From Aurifilum marmelostoma (lineage: Eukaryota; Ascomycota; Sordariomycetes; Diaporthales; Cryphonectriaceae): a DNA stretch of 64,000 nucleotides. The stretch lies in the NCBI GenBank assembly GCA_027559495.1, contig JAMXSV010000029.1, positions 310,001 to 374,000 of the forward strand, given 5' to 3'. The first letter of the stretch is position 1. Each line of letters starts with the position of its first letter. Both the position numbers and the translations under genes were made by a program. Under the pieces are notes generated by a model. It made no database searches. It saw only the letters and a list, made by a program, of their open reading frames with translations, and was not told where the DNA came from. This document shows, piece after piece, positions 33,598 to 42,485 of the stretch.

Positions 33598-34940
33598 CTT
33601 GAAATCTCGGCCTGGCCTGACCTGGGCCACACCTTGGCCTGTTGCCCTTGACCTGACCTGGCGTGGATCGCCCCGGCTCTCGTGCTGGGTATACCTCTGG
33701 GGATCGGATCGGGAGCAGGTAAGCAGGAGCAGGCGAACGAGGGTTCAGTCTACACTGGAGGTACCACCAGGGAGTAGCAGTTGAAGAGGTAGTAGCAGAC
33801 CAGACCGGGGGGGAGGGGTGTGGGAGACAGCGTGGGACGATCAAATTAGAAGAGGAGAAACGGAAATGTAGCGCTGTGGTGGAGCACACACACACAGACG
33901 AGAAAAGAGAGGACGAAGTGGCAGAAAGTAGTAAATAGTGACGGCGGCGGCGGCAGCGGCAGCAGCAGCAGTGTAGAGTAGATGAGAAGCTGCAGCGGTT
34001 AAGGGAAGGGAAGAGACAGCGACAATGGCGTGTTACGATAGACAGGGTGTGGTCGACGACGGGGTTGTCAATCAACAGGGGGCGGGAAGTGGAAGGGGAG
34101 GAAAAGAAACACAGAAAATAAATAAATAAATAAAAAATAGAGACAGGATGCCCGGTCAGGTTGGGTTGTGATTGGGTAGATTGGGCGCAGGTGGCTGCTG
34201 TTGGATGGGTAGGATGGGCTTGAGGGCTTGATTAGTAGTTGGCCATGTCAACTTTTCGGTCTACCACTCCCTCTGCTGCCTTGCCCTGTTGTTCTTTCCT
34301 CTTTTTCCGCCCGAGAGGGCCCTCTGCCCTGCCATGCCACATTCGTCTTCGCATCTTCCTCTTCCCTCTTCCAGCTCTCACCTGCCCAGAGCGGGACCCC
34401 CCTCGTCGGCCGTGGGTCCAGGCCTTCCGCTCAGCCTGTCTGACCCTGCCTAAGGCTTGCTTTCCAAACAAGGTTCCTGCAGAGGGTGGAGCCACCGTCT
34501 CATCATGGCTCCATCCAGCTCCATTCGTTTCCCCAACCCGTAAACATTCCTTACCCGGTTGTTGCGGCAACTTGGCGCGTCTGGGCCGTGTACTGATCCA
34601 GAAGATCCCTGCTTAGGGTCTAGTCCTCAGGGCCCGCCTGGCAGTCTTAGCACCTGAAGACGATACGTAGTAGTACTGTTCCAGTAGTGACCAACAGTGA
34701 GTGAGCCTCTGGGACCGCCCCCCCTCCCCCAAAATCCTGTTCGGGCAATAGGATAGGCCTGTGCAACGCCTGTGGCAGCCCTGTTGTGCACCACCAAAGT
34801 ATGTACTAAATGTCGTGTTGGTGCTGACCCTTGGCGCCCTGGGATTACCCCCCAGCGCTAATCGAGACCTTAGGGCGTCCCCCTGTCCGTACCGCCTGCG
34901 CAACCAACCAAAGCGTGCGCGTCCACCCACCATTTCTAAA

Positions 34941-34970
34941 TCATCGATCATCGATCACCGATCATCGATC
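34941..34970. repeat. Short ATCGATCA tandem-like repeat
   Basis: Three imperfect copies of a TCATCGATC/CACCGATC word in 30 bases. No function is evident. Confidence 0.6.
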
Positions 34971-35991
34971 TCTTCTTCGTCCTCCTGCGACAGGCTGTCT
35001 GGTAATGGGCGTCTTTTTTTTTCCTCCGTCGAAAAGGAATAATGCATTCCCAAGCTTCACATCCAATCAAGCCACGATTTTTTGGTCGCTGGGACAAGCC
35101 ACAACGTCCATCCAACCATTACCAGGACCACCCGGTTGCACTGTTACCGCCTAGCGTCCGCGGTTGTGGAAAAAGGTCCATCAATCATCGTATCGCCCTC
35201 TATCTCTCTCGATGGTGCTACACCGTGGCACCTTCAAGCGATCGACCCCCCCCAAGGCCAATGAACCTGGAGCGCTCTCGATATGTTGCTACAGGCTACT
35301 ATCCCCCGTGGTGCAGGGCTGGATGGACAGCGCCTTGGGGGGGACGGACCGAGGGCAGCTCTCCTCAAGCAGACCCTCTGTACTGTTTGTGCTACAGTAT
35401 ACAGCACAAAACATGTGATACTGACCATAATGCTACCTCGCCTTGAATGGGTATCCAGTATCTCAAACTCAGTCAGTGCTGACCCACATTGTCGCGTCCG
35501 CCGCGTCTCCACCTCACGCGACGTGATTACCACCCTGTCAGTGAGGTCACATCGGTGAGGGTTCTTATATTACCCAGGGACGATGTGCTGTATTGAAAGT
35601 CGTACTTGTACCAGTAATTCCACACTGGATGAGCTGGCCCTCACCGCCTACTTTCTCTCCATACGAGACAGGAGGGAACGTCGTCGGCAAGAGTCAGTAC
35701 CGTCTCTCACTCTCGAAAGGACCGGCGGCAGACAGATCTTCTCTTATCGTATCGCAAGCATGGACAGTGCATACCGGAGTGGGGCAGTAGGACCAGGTGA
35801 GCAGTCTCCGCAGAAAGTTCAGCCAAAAAAAAAAAAAATATCAAATGAAATGAAAGAAAAAGGTGCTCGCAGAGCTGCAGATCATCACCTTCCGACGACG
35901 CCTCTGTCTCACCTTTAGGTCACTTCAGCCATTGTCAGACTCTGGGCACAGCGGCAATTCTCGTAACCGCCGACCGTGATGACGCAGATTG

Positions 35992-36013
35992 TTTTTTTTT
36001 TTTTTTTTTTTTT
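35992..36013. repeat. Homopolymer of 22 T
   Basis: Uninterrupted T run. It produces a false Lys-rich reading frame on the minus strand. Confidence 0.9.
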
Positions 36014-36655
36014 CCTTCATTGCTTCTGACCTGTGGCTTGCTGAGAGCGAGGGGTGCTTGTGGCCCGTTGCGCCAGCCGTGGCCCGCATGCCGACCCAAA
36101 GCGCTGGTGTGCCGTCCGTGCGATCGTACATCGCATCCCCCTGACCTGTGCATCGGGAAGCGGATGTGGCAATAACTCCTTCGGGCGAGGAGTAGATGGC
36201 TGCGAATGTGCAGGTATTCTTGGGCGCAGTCGCTTGACACAGCTCAGATTGGGTGCTGGTTACGCAAGAAAAGTCTAGACAATAGGCGTCGGTCGCATCG
36301 CTCGAGCCAGCTTGCATAGCATTATCTACGCACACGTGGTATGTGAGACTGGCTCACATGCATAGTACAGATGCCACTTGATCGATCCTCCGGCCGAGAG
36401 AGAGATAGATAGACGGCAATTGATGAAGTAACAAGCAGGCCAGAACTATCTAACATTCCCATCAATCAATTTCCGAGAAACTCTCAGATCACTTCACACT
36501 ATAGCAAGTCATGTATCTATGGCATGATAACAAGTATGCGATGGCAGTGCTCTATCGCCGTGGGTCAGACCTATACGACAACCGGCTTATACATCCCTGT
36601 ACATGATTTTGCTTTGCATCGATGGCCCGACAAGAGACGCCTCAAGTCGGAGTCA

Positions 36656-36910
36656 CTATATTGAAGGTTTCCGGGTCCCGATAACCCTTCTCATCTCTGG
36701 TCCATCGTACGGCATAAAGCAACTGTGAGAACGAGAAACCTGCTCGAGACGCGCACAAGCCCTGAGAAACGTCATGGTCTCGAGATCGATTGCGTTGGCG
36801 TCGTCGGCGGCTCCGATATCAAGGTTTTGCAGCCCAGGAAAAGGCCCATTGTTAAATGACAAAAAGCCCAGAGGGCGGAAATGAGAAGCCCTCGTATGTG
36901 AGTCCCTAGA
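36656..36910 (-). pseudogene. Possible last exon or remnant of an LRR/F-box-like gene
   Basis: The minus frame reads FRPLGFLSFNNGPFPGL, QNLDIGAADDANAID, LETMTFLRACARLEQ and on to a stop at 36656. The spacing of Leu and the LxxLDIG pattern resemble leucine-rich segments of fungal F-box proteins. An acceptor-like TTCTAG lies just upstream (plus-strand about 36905), but no earlier exon could be joined. It may be a fragment only. Confidence 0.25.
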
Positions 36911-37391
36911 ACCCGGTCAGTGCCCGCGACAAAGGAAAAAGCAAAGGAACAAGAAAACGTCTCCCCGGACAAGGCCTGAAGACTGCGCTATGATTACACG
37001 CTCATATCTCATCTACTATTATCCAGGTGCTTTGCTGATACTTTGCCGTGCATGTCGCCTCATTCTGGGACCCTACAGAAAGGAGAATCACGAAATTAAT
37101 GGAGTATAGGCAATGGAAACGCGGAGGGTGGACCAAAACGGCCCGAGGCCGTCAGCAGCACTTATGGAATGGGGTGGCAACGGCTACTAAGTCCAGCAAT
37201 TCCCGTTCATCTAGTGGTCTTTACTAATGATTGTGTAGGACCCATCATGTAGTCTCTGACATCACCACCAACGGCCAGCTTGAATCGTCGGTCAAGGAGA
37301 CATACAGGTCTCCGCAGCAGAGAGAACGAGGTGCTGCACGGTACAGCGGCATTGATGATGCAGTACAGCTCGGTATCTCTCTCACACCATT

Positions 37392-38864
37392 ATGGCCAGT
37401 CTGCTTTCGAACTTCCTCGAGGCTGAGCCAAGGCCTGGGCTGCATCCCATTCCCGGAACAAGACCGCTCACCATCGAAGCTGTGATCTGCCCGCCGCTGG
37501 TATACTACCTGGCGCTCCTCCTGCTCCCTCCTTCGCCTCCCTCGGCGCTGGACTCCTTCGCCGTCAAGGCTCTCCGTAACCTCCTGGCCATTTTGGCAGC
37601 GTGGCTCTTCCTGCGGCTTCCGCTGGCATACCATGTTCCGCAGAGCATCGGCCTGACGTACCAGCTCGGGCTGGTCGGCTTGTATGGCAGCGCCCGCGTG
37701 GTGGATGCCTTTTTCATCTCGCCGTATCTCCTGGGGCATATCCCCCGCCGTGTGATATACAGGTACGAGCCACGAGTCGGCACGCCCCTTGTCGAGGGCC
37801 TGCGTGACCTCAAGAATAGACCCTCCCCTTCTTCCTCCTCGTACTTTCCCCTCCAGGACCTCCTCCACCGCGGCCTCGTCACAGGCCCCTCGCCCAAACC
37901 CGTCCTTGAGCACGCCGCCACCGAGGACGGCTGGCCCCACACCCTCGCAGACCGAGCCTCGTGGGCCCTCGAGCTCGAGCTGTCCATGCGCGGCGCCGGC
38001 TTCACATGGACCACCGCCGACGTCCGCCACACCCGCCGCACCTGGCTGCCCACCGTGCCCAGCCGGCTGCACAGCATCTTCCTGCACGCCCTGCCCACCC
38101 TGGCGGTGTCTCTGACTGGGATCAGGGCTATCTACCTGCGATACGGTCTGGCCGATGTGGAAGAGGTGTTGTGGGAAGAGTACGAGGACGGACGGGGACG
38201 GCAGTGGTGGGGGCACGACGATGCCGGGGTCGACCTCTTCAGCACCCGCCTGCCGTTGTTGGCACAGCTCGCCCTGACGCTGTGCCTCGGCGCCACCCTC
38301 ATGGCCGCCTTCTCCCTCGCCCACTCCGCCTTTGCCGTGGCCTGCAGCCCGCTCGCCCCAGGTCCGCTCGCCTACTTCCCTCCGCTCTACACCAAGCCGC
38401 CCTGGGAACTCCGCCGCGGCGTGCGCGAGTTCTGGTCCTACGGGTGGCACCGCCTGTTTGCGCGGTTTTTCCTTGTCTACGGCATCTGGCCGGGCGAGTG
38501 GCTGGAGCGCAGGCTGCTGGGGAAAATGCAGGGGGACCCGGCTGATGTGGGCAAGGTGTTGGGTGGGTTCCTGAGCAGTGCTGTTTGTCATGGGTTTGCG
38601 GCGAGGGGGGTCTTGGCCGGGGACTGGTGGTTAGCGAGGGGGGAGGTTGTGTTTTTTACGGTGAATGGAGTGGCGGTCGTGGTAGAGGAGATTGTGAGGA
38701 GGGCTGTGGTGAGGCGCAGGAAGAGGAATAGGGAGAGCCCGGAGAGGTGGTGGGATGGATGGGTGGGGGCGGTATGGTGGGTATCTGTTGTGCTTTTGAG
38801 TGGGAGGTATTTTGCGAGAGGATGGGTGGATGCTGGGCTGGTGAGGGAGATGAGTGGGTTGTGA
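37392..38864 (+). CDS. Wax-synthase-like membrane-bound acyltransferase (MBOAT-like)
   Basis: An intronless 490-residue protein with several hydrophobic helices (VICPPLVYYLALLLLPPSPP, LLAILAAWLFLRLPLAY, LPLLAQLALTLCLGATLMAAF and C-terminal ones). The core REFWSYGWHRLFARFFLVYG matches the W-H element of the fungal wax-synthase domain, and SSAVCHGFAARG supplies the second conserved His region. Family members transfer acetyl or longer acyl groups from CoA to alcohols. In fungi many sit in terpenoid or polyketide clusters as O-acetyltransferases. It lies 1.25 kb from the left edge of the polyketide cluster, so it could acylate that product, but it could equally be unrelated. It is very GC-rich in the middle, unlike its flanks. 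The start is the first ATG, giving the usual length. Confidence 0.8.
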   Translation: MASLLSNFLEAEPRPGLHPIPGTRPLTIEAVICPPLVYYLALLLLPPSPPSALDSFAVKALRNLLAILAAWLFLRLPLAYHVPQSIGLTYQLGLVGLYGSARVVDAFFISPYLLGHIPRRVIYRYEPRVGTPLVEGLRDLKNRPSPSSSSYFPLQDLLHRGLVTGPSPKPVLEHAATEDGWPHTLADRASWALELELSMRGAGFTWTTADVRHTRRTWLPTVPSRLHSIFLHALPTLAVSLTGIRAIYLRYGLADVEEVLWEEYEDGRGRQWWGHDDAGVDLFSTRLPLLAQLALTLCLGATLMAAFSLAHSAFAVACSPLAPGPLAYFPPLYTKPPWELRRGVREFWSYGWHRLFARFFLVYGIWPGEWLERRLLGKMQGDPADVGKVLGGFLSSAVCHGFAARGVLAGDWWLARGEVVFFTVNGVAVVVEEIVRRAVVRRRKRNRESPERWWDGWVGAVWWVSVVLLSGRYFARGWVDAGLVREMSGL

Positions 38865-39224
38865 TTATGCTTCGGAAGCTTCAAGGCTGAGTTCAGAGGG
38901 CAGAGTTGTATCGACATGAGAAATCAGCGGTCCATAAACATGTTGTCTTTGACATAGAATTATGTTTAGGAGTTGTATCGAGCGCAGAGCATTCGCCTCA
39001 CGAATTCGATTTTCATGATGTATTATACAGGAGAACCAAGTTTAGCACCATAAATGACTTCGTCAGAAAATCATCCAGGTGACAGAGACCAGAAATTAAT
39101 AGATATCAAACATCAATAACTATGCGTACTAGCGAAAACCTCTCAAGATGAATATTATCCGTCTTCCCGGCCAGGAAGCATTTACTGACAACCACACCTC
39201 TCTATGGCCCACCTCGCAGATGCC
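38865..39224. other. Intergenic, AT-rich
   Basis: 3' flanks of two convergent genes. Nothing recognisable. Confidence 0.5.
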
Positions 39225-39422
39225 TCATGTCGCATGCTCGCCCTTGCCAGTATCCTCAGAAACGACCGAGTTCCCCCCGTACGCCACATCCGGGCGATCG
39301 TCCTCGGCGACCTCATTATCACCACCCTCGTTTGCAGACTGTGACGGCGAGCGGCCCACCTTCCAGCAAAAGAAGCAGGACTTGCCCGAGTAAGGGCCGT
39401 GCTTCTTGCAAACTCCAGACAT
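39225..39422 (-). CDS. Possible small Cys-containing protein, 65 residues
   Basis: Reads MSGVCKKHGPYSGKSCFFCW then an acidic Ser/Gly/Asp-rich tail. The four metal-ligand-like residues (C-x3-H and C-x2-C) at the N-terminus look like a miniature zinc site. It is a complete frame with a good ATG and an ordinary codon pattern, but too short to be sure. No family is recognised. It lies between the acyltransferase and the adenylating enzyme. Confidence 0.35.
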   Translation of the reverse strand: MSGVCKKHGPYSGKSCFFCWKVGRSPSQSANEGGDNEVAEDDRPDVAYGGNSVVSEDTGKGEHAT

Positions 39423-40116
39423 TATGATGGATTTATTCTGTTGATTTATGATGTGTTGGTTTAGAGATTTGTTCTTGTTTGCTGCGTTTGTCTCTCTGCC
39501 TGTATCAGCTCGGCTTGGTTGTTTCTCTGGTGAGGTAAGCTCGAGCGTTCTTGTTCTTGTTGTTATTGGGAATGAGGACAGACGAGAGAAGATGGTGAAG
39601 GAATGCGAATTTATAGGCGTAGATGTCGTGAAGTGACTGTTGCGTTTTGATATGTCCCTGGAGGAATGGTTGTGTGATTTGCATCTCGGGTGTGATCTGA
39701 GCCACTGGCTCTGCTAATTTGATACTATATGGTAAGTGTGTGACTAGTGAGAGGCCATGTGCTACGGTGCACTCTGAGGAATTGGCTAAGAAAGTGATGA
39801 ACAAGTAGCACGAATACTGTAGAAGACCATGACACTGCAATGTTATGACCAAAGTCACCAAAGGTCCTAGGCAAGTATGGTTGAGGGGGGTTTTCACGAT
39901 ATAACTACTTGAGTAGGGTACTTTATCACGCATGCCCCTCTAGATCTTCTCCCATCCTTGAATCATCTAATCATTCTCCTGAAATGACTTTTATTCTCCA
40001 TTCCATGTACGTGGTAATACATCTGACCAAACAACTGCACCTCTATTCTTTCTATATTCTTCTGCTCACACTTCTCCTTCATGATCGACTATAAGCGCAG
40101 TACTACATTCATATAC
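39423..40116. other. Intergenic, nothing recognised
   Basis: AT-rich sequence upstream of the small reading frame and 3' of the adenylating-enzyme gene. Frames here have no domain. Confidence 0.5.
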
Positions 40117-41823
40117 CTACGAAGCATAAGATGCTGCAATATCCTTCTCCCACCGAAGATACACCTCTGGACGTATAATATTCCCCTTGCGCGTGCGCGG
40201 AACCTTGGCATCCCGAATCACAACCATCATCTTCTTCCTGACTGCCAGAGGCACCTCCTCCTCTCTAAACGCACGATCCAGCGCCTCCCACACCCTCTGC
40301 ACAATCTCCTCGGCTGCCACATCACAGCCAGGCCTGGTGAACAGCAGAATCCCCGCCTCGGGACTCTCCCGCCCGAAGAGCACAGCCTCCTGCAGGATAT
40401 GCTCGTTCCCAGCCAGGGCGAGATGCTCATAGGTGACAGCGTTGAGCCCCACGTGGTCATGCCCGTCAGGCGCAATCCTGATCTCGTCCGACAGCCGCCC
40501 CAGGCACTTGTAGCAGCCCGGCCTGGTGGGGTGCTCGACGAATATATCGCCCGTGTAGAAGGAGCCGTCGGGCCGGTTGGCGAACCGCTTGTCCTGCGTA
40601 GGGTGGCTGGGTAGCACGACGAGCTCGTACAGAGGAATCTTGCTGGTCGTTGTTTTCTGCTCGCCGCCAGCAGCCAGGTCCTCGTCCAGCAGGGGCCGGA
40701 ACCAGAGGTGGGGGGCCGTGCCTGGGTGCGCTTGCACATACTCCCAGTCGGCGTCGCCTCTTGTACGCGATGCTGGGATGAGGCGGACGCCGGCCGACAG
40801 CTCGGACATGCCGTAGATGTTGACGAGGCGGACTCCTTTGGCCACGAGCTGTCGGCCGAGCTGTTGGGGAAAGACACCTCCTGTGGTCACGACGAGGTCG
40901 GCCTTTCTCAGAGCCTCGAGGCCCTCGCTGGTGGACACGGACACATACAAATTGGCGGGGTTGAACCAAGCGGTGGTGGGTTGAGTTCTGTTCAGGATCT
41001 CTCCGTATTCTTTGCCCTCGAGGGGGAAAAGCTCGTTGGACCAGATGGAAGGACCGTTGTCCCGCGAGAGAGAGAACAGCAGCGAGTGGAAGCCGACGCT
41101 GTTGTAATGCCACGACCCGATCAGTGATGGGCCGTGCAGCATGTCTGGAAGGGTTCGTAGGCGGTCTAGCACTGCATAGTGTGGTTTGTAGACAAGCTTT
41201 GGCAGACCGGTGGAGCCGGCTGAGTGAAGAATGACGGCGGGGTGTGTCTCCTGGATCCCAGACCAGCCTTGCGCAAAGTCAGGCTCGTGACTGGACACAT
41301 TGGTCCTCTCGGTGGAATAGTGTGCTAATGGCTCCTCCAGTCCAAACAAATCGATGACCGTCTTCCCGTTGGCCCGTAGTGTACTTCTCAGCTCCCCAGC
41401 CGCGGCCTCGTCGGCCATGAAAGTTCCATCGACCACGGTGGAACAACCAACCTTATCCATAAGGCTGATGATCTTGTCGGAAGAGATCTCAGGGGATAGT
41501 ACCAGGACTGTATAGCCCAGTCGCACGAGGGCCACGAACGAAACTACCCATTCGATCGTTGTTATGACGCGGAGACCAACAACAGCAGGTGAAGGGTGGT
41601 GAAGAGACAGGCCGGACTGGATGTATTGCTCTGCTGCCTTAGTTGCCAGATTATAAGCCTGCTGAGGGGAGTAGTATGTGATGTCTGCAATAGAATGTTT
41701 AGGGAACCCGAGCGCCTTGGAGGTAAGATGCTTGGTGTGCTCGAGATATTCTTGGAGCGTGCGGGCTTGCAGTGCAGCGCCAGGGCTGCTGACCGCCTTG
41801 GGTTTTTGATCGTCTACAGCCAT
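40117..41823 (-). CDS. Stand-alone adenylate-forming enzyme (AMP-binding, ANL family)
   Basis: An intronless protein of 568 residues from MAVDDQKPK. It has the ANL core motifs in order: ILHSAGSTGLPK (ATP loop, A3), NIYGMSELSAG (A5), DGSFYTGDIF (A7), GRLSDEIRI (A8), and PRTRKGNIIRPEVY with the A10 lysine. There is no carrier protein and no reductase domain, so it is not a complete NRPS-like reductase. Such enzymes activate a carboxylic acid as AMP ester and usually pass it to CoA or a thiol. An AMP-binding gene (mdpI) also exists in the Aspergillus monodictyphenone cluster. Here it is divergent from the PKS across 662 bases, a strong hint of co-regulation. It may activate a polyketide acid or starter; the substrate is unknown. 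The longer frame from 41952 has a poor N-terminal extension. Confidence 0.87.
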   Translation of the reverse strand: MAVDDQKPKAVSSPGAALQARTLQEYLEHTKHLTSKALGFPKHSIADITYYSPQQAYNLATKAAEQYIQSGLSLHHPSPAVVGLRVITTIEWVVSFVALVRLGYTVLVLSPEISSDKIISLMDKVGCSTVVDGTFMADEAAAGELRSTLRANGKTVIDLFGLEEPLAHYSTERTNVSSHEPDFAQGWSGIQETHPAVILHSAGSTGLPKLVYKPHYAVLDRLRTLPDMLHGPSLIGSWHYNSVGFHSLLFSLSRDNGPSIWSNELFPLEGKEYGEILNRTQPTTAWFNPANLYVSVSTSEGLEALRKADLVVTTGGVFPQQLGRQLVAKGVRLVNIYGMSELSAGVRLIPASRTRGDADWEYVQAHPGTAPHLWFRPLLDEDLAAGGEQKTTTSKIPLYELVVLPSHPTQDKRFANRPDGSFYTGDIFVEHPTRPGCYKCLGRLSDEIRIAPDGHDHVGLNAVTYEHLALAGNEHILQEAVLFGRESPEAGILLFTRPGCDVAAEEIVQRVWEALDRAFREEEVPLAVRKKMMVVIRDAKVPRTRKGNIIRPEVYLRWEKDIAASYAS

Positions 41824-42485
41824 TGCCAGGGATCTCTCTACATGAATTGAAACCAAGAAGTGGAACTGCGAGATTGCAGCAAGGACAGGATGAAGATTGA
41901 CTTGGTCTTGGATATGAGTTGATGGCTTTCGCTCACAGTGCATTGAATGCAACGATTAATAATTTTATAGCCTTGTCTAAAACCTTGAGTTGGATCATCT
42001 TCTCGATCAATAGTAAGCCCAAGCTTTGAAGAACTCACTCACTGCTTTCCACAGCTCTTGTGCATTATCGACATGTCCGAAGAATACTGTTCGGACATGC
42101 ATCTCCGTAGTGGTACAAGATTACTGCGCGGCCCCCGGTCTCCGAGGATGATCTTGCAAGCATCTGCGATTCTGACAGCCGTCCTTCCAACCCGTGTCTC
42201 GGTTCATCGATGAACTAGGCTGGCTGACTTGCTGACAGCCTCGAGTCCGATGATTCTCTATTTCGGTAATCCTAATCATCTTGGCCGGTGTAACTATTAC
42301 TGGCTCCTCTCGGGCATCAAATATTCGTAGTTGTTTTGCCGAACATTCACATCCGGGCTTGACTTAGACACACAGGCAAAAAGTAAGAAACAAAACACAC
42401 GCGAAATCACAATGTAAAATCGAGTCAAATCCCAATTTAGAATGTAGTCTGCAATCATTATCATTGTCACATCTTGTCAGTCGCC
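41824..42485. promoter_or_regulatory. Bidirectional promoter of adenylating enzyme and PKS
   Basis: 662 bases between two divergent cluster genes. It contains a 10-base inverted repeat (42072-42099), a 14-base perfect palindrome GTTCATCGATGAAC (42202-42215) and a further GTCCGA word near 42246. Such CCG/CGG half sites are the usual targets of Zn2Cys6 regulators. Confidence 0.6.
42072..42099. promoter_or_regulatory. Palindromic candidate operator CATGTCCGAA-N8-TTCGGACATG
   Basis: Perfect 10-base arms separated by GAATACTG. The inner part TCCGA..GAATAC..TCGGA recurs in the other divergent promoter at 49791-49807. Likely recognised by a dimeric Zn2Cys6 factor such as the AflR-like protein of this cluster (inference). 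Confidence 0.55.

Larger units (their letters stand above)
33598..37391. other. 3.8-kb intergenic region upstream of the zinc-finger gene
   Basis: The longest gene-poor stretch. It holds simple-sequence tracts: GCGGCGG/CAGCAG near 33940-33970, AAATAAAT near 34120, an ATCGATC-type repeat at 34941-34970 and a 22-base T run at 35992-36013. Reading frames inside are compositionally odd. A possible LRR-like exon remnant lies at 36656-36910. It may serve as a long regulatory region for the transcription factor. Confidence 0.45.

Noticed and set aside
35925..36335. Minus-strand frame with Lys run and several Cys
   Set aside because: The Lys run is the 22-T homopolymer. No domain and no splice partner.
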